A stretch of DNA of 64,000 nucleotides from Arsenicicoccus dermatophilus (lineage in GTDB: Bacteria; Actinomycetota; Actinomycetes; Actinomycetales; Dermatophilaceae): assembly GCF_022568795.1 (NCBI RefSeq), contig NZ_JAKZHU010000001.1:1426001-1490000 (forward strand), read 5' to 3'. Under the pieces are notes generated by a model. The model was not told the DNA's origin. It ran no database searches and worked only from the letters and a program-made list of their open reading frames with translations. Made by a program: the position numbers and the translations under genes. Positions within the stretch are counted from its first letter, which is position 1. The number at the start of each line of letters is the position of its first letter. This document shows, piece after piece, positions 44,481-53,028 of this stretch.

Positions 44481-45026
44481 TCACGCCCCGGGCGAACCGC
44501 CCGGCTGCGGTGGGAGGCCCACGGCGTCCCGCAGCCGCGCGGCCATCTGCTCGCGCGCCGCCCGCACGGCCGGGTCGTCGGGCCGCGCTCCCCCGGCATA
44601 CAAGGTCTGGACCAGCAGCTCGCGGGTGGCCAGGTCCTGGCGGATCACCACCCGCACCCGTCCCCCGCCCGCAGCCGTGTCGTCGTGCGCCACCACGCTC
44701 GCCTGCACCCGCTCGCGCAGGGCCTGCAGCGCCCGGGCGTCCGGCTCGGCGACGGCCAGGCGCCAGGGCTCGTCCCCGTCGACCCAGGACACCCGCAGGG
44801 TCGAGTCGTCGCGGGACCACCCGGCGCCGTCGACGAGGTGCCAGGGGCGCAGCACGGGCGTGCCGGCGTCGGGGAGCAGCACCAGGTGCCAGGTGGTGAC
44901 CACCAGCCGCGACTGCAGCGCGGGCAGCGGCAGCTCGCTGAGCAGGTCGTCCCCTCGGCGCAGGTCGAGGCGCTCGCGGTCGGCGGGCGTCAGGGTGGGA
45001 CGGGTGCGGCGCAGCAGCGGGCGCAT
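44481..45026 (-). CDS. Hypothetical protein downstream of dnaG
   Basis: A 181-residue soluble protein I do not recognise. It begins RPLLRRTRPTLTPADRERLD, has a strand-rich middle (SRLVVTTWHLVLLP, STLRVSWVDGDEPWRLAVAE) that looks like a PH-like or GRAM-like beta barrel, and a C-terminal helix (DPAVRAAREQMAARLRDAVG). The ATG shares one base with the dnaG stop (TGATG), so the two are coupled. A role near replication is only inferred from position. Confidence 0.65.
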   Translation of the reverse strand: MRPLLRRTRPTLTPADRERLDLRRGDDLLSELPLPALQSRLVVTTWHLVLLPDAGTPVLRPWHLVDGAGWSRDDSTLRVSWVDGDEPWRLAVAEPDARALQALRERVQASVVAHDDTAAGGGRVRVVIRQDLATRELLVQTLYAGGARPDDPAVRAAREQMAARLRDAVGLPPQPGGSPGA

Positions 45027-46933
45027 CAGCTCAGCTCCGATCGCAGGGCCGCGAGCTCGCGCTGCAGGCCCTGGAGACGTATGCCGAGGGAGCGGGCCTC
45101 CTCGGCCTGGGTGGGGTCCATCCGCTGCAGCGCGCTGATGGCGTCGGCGATCCGGCGACGCAGGCTGACCTCGCGGACGCGCAGGATCAGCTCGTCGGCA
45201 TACCTCCTGGAGGGGGCGCCGGTCTGCGGATCCAGGCGGCTCGGGATGGGCGCGACCGCGAGCTCGATCACCAGCGGGCGCACCTCCTCGTCGACGTGCT
45301 CCGCGACCGCCGAGGTCCAGGCCTGGCCCGAGCGGCCGGCCGCGGTCGCCAGTCCCCCGGCGGCCTGGAGGCCGGCGACGACCAGCTGGTAGGCGGGCGC
45401 CACCATCGCCTCCGGCTCGAGCGCGTCGACCGCAGCGGCGTCGAAGAGGCCGGGATGCTGCAGCAGGCACTGCAGGAGCTGCTGCTCCGCCGCGACGACG
45501 GGGTCACGCAGGTCCGGCGGCGGCACGGCGGTGCCGCTCGGACCGGTGGGCTCCGCGGGCTCGCGGTGGACCGGCTCGGCCGGCACCTGGGCGGCGGCGG
45601 TCCCCGCGATCGACACCTCGTGGGCGACCTGCTCGACGGGCAGCCCGATCCAACCGGCGACGGTGCGGATGTACTCCGGGCGCAGGCCCTGGTCCCGGAT
45701 GCTCGCGATGATCGGGGCGGCGGTCCGGGTCGCCATGACCCGCCCCTCGGCGGTGCCGAGGTCGAAGCGGGCGATGGTCGTCCGCACCGCGAACTCGAAC
45801 ATCGGCACGGCGTCCTCGACCAGGTGCCGCACCGCCTCGTCCCCGCCGGACTGACGCAGCTCGTTGGGGTCCTGGCCCGCCTCGGCCACGGCCACGAAGG
45901 ACTGCGAGGCCCACCGCTGGTCCTCGCCGAAGGCGCGCATGGCGGCCTTCTGGCCGGCGGCGTCCCCGTCGAAGGTGAAGATCACCTTGGCGGGCGACCG
46001 ACCGGCCTCGTCGCGCAGGATCCGGCGCAGCGTCTTGATGTGGTCGACGCCGAAGGACGTGCCGCAGGTCGCGACGGCGGTCTGGATGCCGGCCAGGTGA
46101 CAGGCCATCACGTCGGTGTAGCCCTCGACCACGACCGCCTGCCGGTCCCGCGCCATCGCCCGCTTCGCCAGGTCGAGCCCGTAGAGCACCTGGGTCTTCT
46201 TGTAGATCGGGGTCTCGGAGGTGTTGAGGTACTTCGCCTCGATCCGGTCATCGTCGAAGATCCGGCGGGCGCCGAAGCCCACCGTGTCGCCCGTGACGTC
46301 GCGGATCGGCCACACCACGCGCCCGCGGAAGCGGTCATAAGGTCCGCGGCGTCCCTCGACCGCGAGCCCGGACGTGACGATCTCCTCGTCGGTGAAGCCC
46401 TTGGACCGCAGGTGGCCGGTCACCGCCTCCCCCGCGCGCGGGGCATAGCCCACGCCGAAGATCCCGCAGTCCTTGCCGCCGAAGCCCTTGGCCCGCAGGA
46501 AGTCCCGGGCAGGGCGCGCCTCGGGCAGGGAGAGCAGGGCCTCGGCATACAGCTCGGCGGCGACACGGTTGGCCTCGACGAGCCGCTGCCGCCTGCCCGC
46601 CGGCTCGCGCTGGGGAGCCTCCCCGTCCTCGTGGCGCAGCTGCACCCCGACCTGCCCGGCGAGCCGCTCCACCGCCTCGACGAAGGTCAGGTGGTCGACC
46701 TCCTGGACGAACCTGATGACGTCCCCGCCCACGCCGCATCCGAAGCAGTGGTAGGCCCCCACCCCGGGACGCACGGTGAACGACGGCGTCTTCTCGTCGT
46801 GGAAGGGGCACAGCCCCTTGAGCGAGCCGGGTCCGGCGCTGCGCAGCGAGACATGCTCGCGCACCACGTCCTCGATCGAGGCCCGCTCCTTGACCAGCGC
46901 GATGTCCTCGGCCTTGATCAGCGCCACCGGCAC
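45026..46933 (-). CDS. dnaG: DNA primase DnaG
   Basis: Makes RNA primers at the replication fork. The 635-residue product has the N-terminal zinc-binding domain (Cys42, His45, Cys63, Cys66 in LCPFHDEK and YHCFGCGVGG), the RNA-polymerase core with the TOPRIM motifs VVVEGYTDVMA and FTFDGDAAGQKAA, and a C-terminal helicase-binding helical region. A GTG start is used. It is co-directional with dgt upstream and coupled to a hypothetical gene downstream. Confidence 0.95.
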   Translation of the reverse strand: MPVALIKAEDIALVKERASIEDVVREHVSLRSAGPGSLKGLCPFHDEKTPSFTVRPGVGAYHCFGCGVGGDVIRFVQEVDHLTFVEAVERLAGQVGVQLRHEDGEAPQREPAGRRQRLVEANRVAAELYAEALLSLPEARPARDFLRAKGFGGKDCGIFGVGYAPRAGEAVTGHLRSKGFTDEEIVTSGLAVEGRRGPYDRFRGRVVWPIRDVTGDTVGFGARRIFDDDRIEAKYLNTSETPIYKKTQVLYGLDLAKRAMARDRQAVVVEGYTDVMACHLAGIQTAVATCGTSFGVDHIKTLRRILRDEAGRSPAKVIFTFDGDAAGQKAAMRAFGEDQRWASQSFVAVAEAGQDPNELRQSGGDEAVRHLVEDAVPMFEFAVRTTIARFDLGTAEGRVMATRTAAPIIASIRDQGLRPEYIRTVAGWIGLPVEQVAHEVSIAGTAAAQVPAEPVHREPAEPTGPSGTAVPPPDLRDPVVAAEQQLLQCLLQHPGLFDAAAVDALEPEAMVAPAYQLVVAGLQAAGGLATAAGRSGQAWTSAVAEHVDEEVRPLVIELAVAPIPSRLDPQTGAPSRRYADELILRVREVSLRRRIADAISALQRMDPTQAEEARSLGIRLQGLQRELAALRSELS

Positions 46934-47079
46934 CTCCCCTCGTCGCGGCCGAGTCTAGGGCGTATGCCGCGAAGCCCCGGCCCGCCGCACCGCCCGCCCC
47001 GGCCCGGCCCGGCGCACCTCCTAGGTCCACGGCACCAGGTCGACAGCACAGGGCCCAGGACGCCCGGACCACGCCACGC

Positions 47080-48324
47080 TCAGCACCATGCCGCGTGCAA
47101 CGCCACCGCCCGCGCGTCGGTGAGCGAGGCCACCTGGTCCACCACGACGCGCAGCCGCTCCCCGTCGTCGCGGGCCGCGAGGTGGTCGGCCCACAGCTCC
47201 CGGTCGAGCCGGCCCTCGGGGTCCTGCTGATAGGCCCGGACCAGCCCGTGCACGATCTCGCGCTCCTCGGCCATCAGGTCCACGCGGGCCCGGGTCTCCA
47301 TCACGAAGTGGGCCGCCACGGCCTTGAGCACCGCGACCTCGGCGCGCACGTCCTCGGGCACCACCAGGGTCGCGGCGTAGCGCGTCAGCGGACCGGCGCC
47401 GTAGCGCTGCCGGGTCGCCTGCTCGGCGGCTCCGGCGAAGCGGCCGACCAGGCGAGAGGTCAGGTCCTTGAGCCGGGCGAGGTCGCGCCGCGAGCCTCCG
47501 TCGAAGCTCTCCGGGACCAGGTGCGGGGTGACCAGCCGCCAGTAGGCCGCCTCCAGCACGCCCGTCTCCAGGTCGGGGGCATAGCGCTCGCGGGCGATCG
47601 GCAGCACCTGCCCGACGGCCTGCCCCGCGTGCAGCTCGCGCACGTCCAGGCCGCCCGACGCGATCGCGTCCTCCACGTCGTGGACGGAGTAGGCCACGTC
47701 GTCGGCCCAGTCCATGGTCTGCGCCTCCAGGCAGCGGTGTCCCACGGGCGCGCCCTCACGCACCCAGGCGAAGGCGTCGAGGTCGTCGGCGTAGACCCCG
47801 AACTTGCGGGTGACCACGGGTCCGTCGCCGCGGGACCAGGGATACTTCGTGGCTGCGTCCAGGCTGGCGCGGGTGAGGTTGAGGCCCGCCGAGCGGTCGG
47901 TGCCGGGGTGGAAACGCTTGGCCTCCAGCCGCACCAGCAGCCGGAAGGTCTGGGCATTGCCCTCGAAGCCCCCGACGTCCGCGGCGATCTCGTCGAGCGC
48001 GCTCTCGCCGTTGTGCCCGAAGGGCGGGTGCCCCAGGTCGTGAGCCAGGCAGGCGGTGTCGACCACGTCGGCGTTGCACCCCAGCGCGCCCCCGAGCTCG
48101 CGTCCGATCTGGGCGACCTCCAGGGAATGGGTCAGCCGGTTGCGCACGAAGTCGCTGCTGCCCGGCCGCACCACCTGGGTCTTGGCGGACAGCCGCCGCA
48201 GCGAGGCCGAGTGCACGAGCCGGGCCCGGTCACGCGCGAAGTCGTCGCGGTCCCCCGACTTCTGGGCCGGGTCCTCGCGCACCCAGCGGTGCCGGTCGCC
48301 GTCGGCATACCCGTCACTGCTCAT
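47080..48324 (-). CDS. dgt: Deoxyguanosinetriphosphate triphosphohydrolase-like protein
   Basis: An HD-domain dNTP triphosphohydrolase (414 residues) that splits dGTP or other dNTPs to nucleoside and triphosphate. Motifs: SLRRLSAKTQV, RNRLTHSLEVAQIGREL (first His), CLAHDLGHPPFGHNGE (HD pair), and WADDVAYSVHDVEDAI carrying the last Asp. It lies upstream of dnaG as in many Actinobacteria (M. tuberculosis Rv2344c-Rv2343c). Its promoter -10 (TAGGGT, minus, 48379-48374) lies in a long palindrome shared with the divergent sulfurtransferase gene. Confidence 0.92.
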   Translation of the reverse strand: MSSDGYADGDRHRWVREDPAQKSGDRDDFARDRARLVHSASLRRLSAKTQVVRPGSSDFVRNRLTHSLEVAQIGRELGGALGCNADVVDTACLAHDLGHPPFGHNGESALDEIAADVGGFEGNAQTFRLLVRLEAKRFHPGTDRSAGLNLTRASLDAATKYPWSRGDGPVVTRKFGVYADDLDAFAWVREGAPVGHRCLEAQTMDWADDVAYSVHDVEDAIASGGLDVRELHAGQAVGQVLPIARERYAPDLETGVLEAAYWRLVTPHLVPESFDGGSRRDLARLKDLTSRLVGRFAGAAEQATRQRYGAGPLTRYAATLVVPEDVRAEVAVLKAVAAHFVMETRARVDLMAEEREIVHGLVRAYQQDPEGRLDRELWADHLAARDDGERLRVVVDQVASLTDARAVALHAAWC

Positions 48325-48373
48325 CCCTGGCCCCTCTCCCTGCTCATGGGCGCCCTTCTCCCGTCTCGTCCGG

Positions 48374-48412
48374 ACCCTAGCCAGGGGGTCTGACAGACCC
48401 CCTGGCTAGGGT
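48374..48412. promoter_or_regulatory. 37-bp palindrome carrying the divergent -10 boxes of dgt and the sulfurtransferase gene
   Basis: Perfect 18-bp arms (48375-48392 and 48394-48411) around a single A. At each outer edge the sequence is TAGGGT reading outwards: plus strand 48407-48412, 6 nt before the sulfurtransferase ATG (leaderless); minus strand 48379-48374, about 50 nt before dgt. One symmetrical element therefore holds both promoters and probably an operator. A terminator is unlikely because the genes diverge. Confidence 0.6.
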
Positions 48413-48418
48413 GAAGCC

Positions 48419-49285
48419 ATGACCGAGCAGGCTGCCGTCCACCCCCCGCTGATCACCGCCCACGAGCTCGACCAGGCGCTGCACGCCCCCGAGGGGCACC
48501 GTCCCACGGTGCTGGACGTGCGCTACCAGCTGGGGCGTGCCGACGGACCCGAGCAGTTCCGCGCCGGCCACGTGCCCGGCGCGGTCTACCTCTGCCTGGA
48601 CGACGTGCTCGCCGACCCGCACGTGCCCGGCACGACCGGGCGCCACCCGCTGCCGAGCCGCGACCGGCTGCAGGCCGGGCTGCGCGCGGCGGGCGTGCGC
48701 GCCGGTGCCGCCGTCGTGGTCTACGACGACTGGCACTCGATCGCGGCGGCACGGGCCTGGTGGCTGCTGCGACACTCCGGTCACCCCGCGGTGAGCGTCC
48801 TCGACGGAGGCTGGCAGGCCTGGCACGACGCCGGGCTGGAGGTCGAGACCGGCGAGGTCACCCCGGAGCCGGGCGACATCACGGTGGCCGAGCCGGCGCT
48901 GACCGTCCTCGACGCCGAGGGCGCGCGGCGGTACGCCCAGAACGGGACCCTGGTGGACGCGCGCCCGGCCAACCGCTTCCGCGGCGAGGACGAGACCGTC
49001 GACCCCGTCGCGGGCCACATCCCGGGGGCGGTCTCGCTGCCCGCCCTGGAGCTCGTCGGCGAGGACGGCCGGTTCCTGCCCCGCGAGGAGCTGCTCGCGG
49101 CCTTCCACCGGCGCGACGTCCACGAGGGCGGCACCACCGCGGTCTACTGCGGGTCCGGGGTCCAGGCCTGCCACGTGGCGCTGGCCGCCGCCGCGGTCGG
49201 CATCTCGGACGACCTTGCGGTGTATGCCGGTTCGTGGTCGGACTACATCACCGACCCGAGCCGACCGGTGGCAACCGGCGCCTGA
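48419..49285 (+). CDS. Thiosulfate/3-mercaptopyruvate sulfurtransferase (two-domain rhodanese)
   Basis: The product is 288 residues with two rhodanese domains. The N-terminal one is inactive (VVVYDDWHS in place of a Cys loop). The C-terminal one has the active Cys244 in VYCGSGVQACH and an upstream DARPANRFRGE. It transfers sulfane sulfur to cyanide or thiols; thiosulfate or mercaptopyruvate could be the donor. It is leaderless, reading from the palindromic promoter region. It is convergent with dusB. Confidence 0.88.
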   Translation: MTEQAAVHPPLITAHELDQALHAPEGHRPTVLDVRYQLGRADGPEQFRAGHVPGAVYLCLDDVLADPHVPGTTGRHPLPSRDRLQAGLRAAGVRAGAAVVVYDDWHSIAAARAWWLLRHSGHPAVSVLDGGWQAWHDAGLEVETGEVTPEPGDITVAEPALTVLDAEGARRYAQNGTLVDARPANRFRGEDETVDPVAGHIPGAVSLPALELVGEDGRFLPREELLAAFHRRDVHEGGTTAVYCGSGVQACHVALAAAAVGISDDLAVYAGSWSDYITDPSRPVATGA

Positions 49286-49356
49286 CCCCGCGGGGCCGTG
49301 ACGTCCGGGGCCACCTCCGGGGTGCGGAGCCGGTCGACGCGCGCGGCTCCCCGGTC

Positions 49357-50544
49357 TCAGCCGCCGCTGACGTCGAGCTCGGCCTCCGCCACCAGGCGCT
49401 GCTGCTGCTCGTCCATCTCCGGCGAGTCCAGCCAGCCGTCCGGCAGCGCGACCCGCTTGGGCGAGCCCGCCCGGCCGCGCGGTCCCTCGGCGCCCGCGCC
49501 CGGCCAGGGCTGGGTGGCGTCGAGGGTGGCGACGAGCTCGTCGAGCGTGGCCAGGGAGTCGACGAGCGCGAGGCGGTGCCGCACGTCGTGCCCGGCGGGG
49601 AATCCCTTGAGGTACCACGCGACGTGCTTGCGGATGTCGCGGCAGGCCTTGCGCTCGTCGCCGTAGAACTCCGCGAGATAGCTCGCGTGCCGCCGCATCG
49701 TCGCCCCCACCTCGCCCAGGGTCGGCGTGGCGCGATAGGTCACGCCCGCGAAGGCCGCCGCCAGGTCGGCGAACAGCCCGGGCCGCCCCAGGCAGCCGCG
49801 GCCGACGACCACCCCGTCGCAGCCGGTCTCGCGGACCATCCGCACGGCGTCCTCGGCGGACCAGATGTCGCCGTTGCCGAGCACCGGGATGGTGGTGACG
49901 TGCTCCTTGAGCCGGGCGATGGTGGACCAGTCGGCCTGGCCGGAGTAGTGCTGGTCGGCGGTGCGCCCGTGCAGCGCGACGGCGGCGGCGCCCTCCTGCT
50001 CGGCGATCCGGCCGGCGTCCAGATAGGTCGTGTGGTCTGCGTCGATGCCCACCCGCATCTTCACGGTGACCGGGATGTCGTGCGGCGCGGCCTCGCGCAC
50101 CGCGGCCCGCACGATCGCGCGGAACCACTCGGACTTCCACGGCAGCGCCGCGCCGCCCCCCTTGCGGGTGACCTTGGGCACCGGGCAGCCGAAGTTCATG
50201 TCGATGTGGTCGGCGCGGTCCTCGGTGGCGATGATCCGGGCGGCCTGGCCGACGGTGACCGGGTCCACGCCATACAGCTGGATCGCGCGCGGGGACTCCC
50301 CCTCGTCCATCTCGATGAGCTTCATCGTCAGGGGGACCCGCTCGACGAGCGCCCGGGTGGTGATCATCTCGGAGACGAAGAGCTGGGTGGCACCGGTGGC
50401 GCCTGCGGCCGCGAGCCCGACGGCGCCGTGCTCGCGGCACAGCCGGCGGAAGGCACGGTTGGTGATCCCGGCCATGGGCGCGAGGACGACGGGCGACTCG
50501 TAGGTGTGGCGGCCGATCTGCAGCGGCGGGAGGACAGCGCTCAT
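49357..50544 (-). CDS. dusB: tRNA-dihydrouridine synthase (DusB family)
   Basis: An FMN enzyme reducing uridines in tRNA D-loops. The 395-residue protein begins VVLAPMAGITNRAFRRLCRE and has the catalytic Cys in MNFGCPVPKV, plus VKMRVGIDADHTT, VALHGRTADQHYSG, PVLGNGDIWSAEDA and VVVGRGCLGRPGLF for FMN binding. An Ala/Gly-rich insert (VGLAAAGATGATQ) lies where the family normally continues directly into YVSEM. The start is ATG 50544. It runs towards the sulfurtransferase gene. Confidence 0.93.
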   Translation of the reverse strand: MSAVLPPLQIGRHTYESPVVLAPMAGITNRAFRRLCREHGAVGLAAAGATGATQLFVSEMITTRALVERVPLTMKLIEMDEGESPRAIQLYGVDPVTVGQAARIIATEDRADHIDMNFGCPVPKVTRKGGGAALPWKSEWFRAIVRAAVREAAPHDIPVTVKMRVGIDADHTTYLDAGRIAEQEGAAAVALHGRTADQHYSGQADWSTIARLKEHVTTIPVLGNGDIWSAEDAVRMVRETGCDGVVVGRGCLGRPGLFADLAAAFAGVTYRATPTLGEVGATMRRHASYLAEFYGDERKACRDIRKHVAWYLKGFPAGHDVRHRLALVDSLATLDELVATLDATQPWPGAGAEGPRGRAGSPKRVALPDGWLDSPEMDEQQQRLVAEAELDVSGG

Positions 50545-50575
50545 AGGCCGTCCATCATCTCAGGTGATCAGGAGG

Positions 50576-51217
50576 TCACCGGCGCGGTATGCCGAGGGCG
50601 CGGCGCACGGCTCCGGCGGTCCATGCGCCGAGCAGGGAGCCGACGACCACGTCGCTCGGATGGTGCATCCCGCGGTAGACGCGGCTGGCGGCGACCGAGA
50701 TCGGCAGGCCCCAGCGGACGGCGCGACCGATCGCGCGGGAGCCGGGCACGTCGCGGCGGGCGAGGGCGTGGGCGACGGTCAGGTGCATCGCCGTGGTGGC
50801 TCCGGTGTGCCCGGAGGGATAGCTCGGCGTCGGCGCCGGCCGGTCCAGCCAGGGCACGTCCGGCCGGTCGCGGCCGACGACGTGCGCGGCCGCGACGAAG
50901 CAGACGGTCTCCACGCTGATCGCGGCGAGCGGGGCCGCCGCCTCGTGCCAGGAGCTCGTCTCGCGGCGCAGCCAGGCACCGAAGACCAGCGACATCGCGA
51001 TGGTGCAGGGGGTGTCGGCATAGGTCGAGGGGACCCAGGTGGCCCGGTCCAGCGCGGACGTGCGGTGGGCGACGCACCAGCGGTTGAGGGCGTCCTCCTG
51101 CGGCCAGCCGCCGAGCGGCCCCTGGATGACCCGGCCGGAGGCGGCGATCACCGCGGTGATCGCCGCCCCGGGGAGCACGACGTGACGGACCCAGGGCTGC
51201 AGCGGCGCGAGGTTCAC
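50576..51217 (-). CDS. PAP2-superfamily membrane phosphatase
   Basis: The product is 213 residues with the three PAP2 phosphatase motifs: VGRDRPDVPW, PSYPSGHTGATTA and SRVYRGMHHPSDVVVG, and about five hydrophobic segments. It dephosphorylates a lipid or polyprenyl phosphate; the substrate is not known. The GTG start lies 7 nt after TAGGGT (minus, 51230-51225), a leaderless arrangement. An IS481-family element is inserted in that box: CCTAGC was duplicated, keeping the hexamer but replacing all DNA upstream. Expression may therefore be altered. Confidence 0.83.
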   Translation of the reverse strand: MNLAPLQPWVRHVVLPGAAITAVIAASGRVIQGPLGGWPQEDALNRWCVAHRTSALDRATWVPSTYADTPCTIAMSLVFGAWLRRETSSWHEAAAPLAAISVETVCFVAAAHVVGRDRPDVPWLDRPAPTPSYPSGHTGATTAMHLTVAHALARRDVPGSRAIGRAVRWGLPISVAASRVYRGMHHPSDVVVGSLLGAWTAGAVRRALGIPRR

Positions 51218-51232
51218 GCCCTGGACCCTAGC

Positions 51233-52361
51233 TGTTGCGGTGCAGGAGGTTGTTGACGCGGGGCCGGGGTTGAGGACGGGCAGGTCCGTCGGCGGCACCA
51301 TGAGTAGCGACCAAGCAACTCGTATAGCCGATCTCGAAGGACCTGCCCTGTGCCCCACCGTAACGCGCCCCTGACACCCGAGGGTCGTCACCGGCTCGTG
51401 CTGCGTTGTCAGCACCGCCCCATCGCCCACGTCGCCGCGGAAGCAGGCGTGTCACGCCAGTGCCTGTCGAGGTGGGTGAACCGCTACCGCGAGTACGGGC
51501 AGGCCGGACTGCTCGACCGCTCCAGCGCACCCCACCGGCGCCCCACCCAGACGCCTCAGAACGTCGTGGACCGGGTCATCGAGCTGCGCAAGAAGAAGCG
51601 CTCGGCCACGCGGATCGCCGCCGACCTCGCCGCCGAGGGCGTCACGATCGCCGCGTGCACGGTCTCCCGGATCCTGCACCGAGTCGGGCTGCCTCGCCTG
51701 TCATGGCTCGACGCCGACGGCGAACCCCTCCGCGCGCCCGGCACGATCACCGCCCGCTACCCCGGACACATGATCCATCTCGACGTGAAGAAAGCCGCCC
51801 GCATCCCCGACGGTGGCGGCTGGCGGGTCCACGGACGCGGCAGCGAGCAAGACAAAGCAGCCGACCGCGCCGCCCGCGCCACCGGCAGGAAGGGCACCCG
51901 TGCCGGGTACACGTACATCCACTCCGCCGTTGACGGGTTCTCCCGCCTGGCCTACACCGAGTGCCACGACGACGAGACCGCCGCCACCGTGGTCGCGTTC
52001 CTGTCCCGCGCCCGAGTGTTCTTCCGCGCCCACGGCATCACCCGCTACACGCGGATCGTCACCGACAACGGGCCCGCCTACACGTCCAAGCACTTCGCCC
52101 GTCACGCCGCCTCGTTCGCCTCACGCCATCAACGGATCCGCCCCTACACGCCTAAGCACAACGGCAAGGTCGAGCGCTACCAAGGCCTGATGAGCAGCGA
52201 GGTCCTTTACGCCCGCCCCTGGACCAGCGAGCAGCAACGTCGCAACGGCATCGCCGGGTGGGTCAACCACTACAACTACCATCGCCCCCACACAGCCGCT
52301 GGCGGCAAGCCCCCAGCCTCACGCCCCAAAACCAGCGTCAACAACGTCCTGCCGAGTTACA
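51233..52361 (+). mobile_element. IS481-family insertion sequence, 1129 bp
   Basis: It starts TGTTGCGG and ends in the complement of TGTAACTC, with imperfect terminal repeats that share CAGGA and then GTTGTTGACGC. It is flanked by a 6-bp duplication CCTAGC (51227-51232 and 52362-52367), matching the NCTAGN target rule described for Bordetella IS481. It carries one intact transposase gene. It sits between the promoter of the PAP2 gene and the stop codon of the FMN reductase gene. Confidence 0.92.
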
Positions 52362-52366
52362 CCTAG
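51350..52366 (+). CDS. IS481-family transposase, apparently intact
   Basis: A 338-residue DDE transposase. An N-terminal helix-turn-helix (HVAAEAGVSRQCLSRWVNRY) is followed by an integrase core with MIHLDVKKAARIPD (first Asp), IVTDNGPAYTSKHF (second Asp) and KHNGKVERYQGLM (Glu), and the usual late WVNHYNYHRPHTAAGG. The start is a GTG. The stop TAG (52364-52366) lies outside the element, in the CTAG of the target duplication, so the stop is borrowed from the target site. Confidence 0.93.
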   Translation: MPHRNAPLTPEGRHRLVLRCQHRPIAHVAAEAGVSRQCLSRWVNRYREYGQAGLLDRSSAPHRRPTQTPQNVVDRVIELRKKKRSATRIAADLAAEGVTIAACTVSRILHRVGLPRLSWLDADGEPLRAPGTITARYPGHMIHLDVKKAARIPDGGGWRVHGRGSEQDKAADRAARATGRKGTRAGYTYIHSAVDGFSRLAYTECHDDETAATVVAFLSRARVFFRAHGITRYTRIVTDNGPAYTSKHFARHAASFASRHQRIRPYTPKHNGKVERYQGLMSSEVLYARPWTSEQQRRNGIAGWVNHYNYHRPHTAAGGKPPASRPKTSVNNVLPSYT

Positions 52367-53028
52367 CCCTGGCCGGCGTGCCCGGCCAGCAGCTGCTCGA
52401 AGGGCGTGACCCGTGCGAGCGTGACGCCCGAGGAGCGCGGGGACGGACGGTCCTGCTCGCGCGCGGCGAAGCCCGCGACCGAGCCGGACTCGGCGACCAC
52501 GAGGGCGGCGAGCTCGGAGGCGGCCCGCCGGATCCGGGGGGCCAGGTCGGCACCGGCCTCGCGGCCGAAGTCCTCGGTCGCGGCGAAGACCCCCGTCGGC
52601 ACCACGACGGCGCGCAGGTGGGTGAGCAGCGGACGCATGGCGTGGTCCAGGACCATCGAGTGACGCGGTGTCCCGGCGGTCGCGGCCGCGATCGTGGGCA
52701 TCGCGTCGAGCGCGTCCGTGGACAGCGCGTCCAGGAACATCTTGAACAGCCCGGAGTAGCTCGCCGCGAAGACCGGGGTCACCACGATCAGTCCGTCCGC
52801 CGCGGAGACCGTCTCACGGGCGGCGTCCAGGGCGGGCGTGGCCATCCCGGTAGTCATCAGGCGGGCGAGATCGCCCGCGAGCTCGCGGACCTCGACGACC
52901 TGGACCTCGGCGGCCTCGCCGCGCGCGCTCACCTGTGCCTGCACGGCCGCGGCGAGCCGGTCGGCGAGCAGCCGGGTGGACGAGGGGGTGGACAGTCCTG
53001 CGGTGACGACGGCGATCCTCCTCGTCAT
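52363..53028 (-). CDS. LLM-partnered FMN reductase (CE1759 family)
   Basis: The product is 221 residues with a flavodoxin-like fold: RRIAVVTAGLSTPSSTRLLA, the flavin loop VTPVFAASYSGLFKMFLDAL and later PLLTHLRAVVVPTGVFA. It supplies reduced FMN to the flavin monooxygenase encoded just upstream, with which its ATG overlaps (ATGA). The paired families are known as the CE1758/CE1759 LLM duo. Its stop TAG is in the CTAG hit by the IS481-family element; the duplication preserved the stop, so the protein is not truncated. Confidence 0.87.
   Translation of the reverse strand: MTRRIAVVTAGLSTPSSTRLLADRLAAAVQAQVSARGEAAEVQVVEVRELAGDLARLMTTGMATPALDAARETVSAADGLIVVTPVFAASYSGLFKMFLDALSTDALDAMPTIAAATAGTPRHSMVLDHAMRPLLTHLRAVVVPTGVFAATEDFGREAGADLAPRIRRAASELAALVVAESGSVAGFAAREQDRPSPRSSGVTLARVTPFEQLLAGHAGQG

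Noticed and set aside
49326-49350. Weak 7-bp hairpin between the sulfurtransferase and dusB
   Set aside because: The stem is short for this GC content and could arise by chance.
51218-51290. Hybrid promoter from the IS481 end driving the PAP2 gene
   Set aside because: No TTG-like -35 at 16-19 bp from TAGGGT was found in the element's end.
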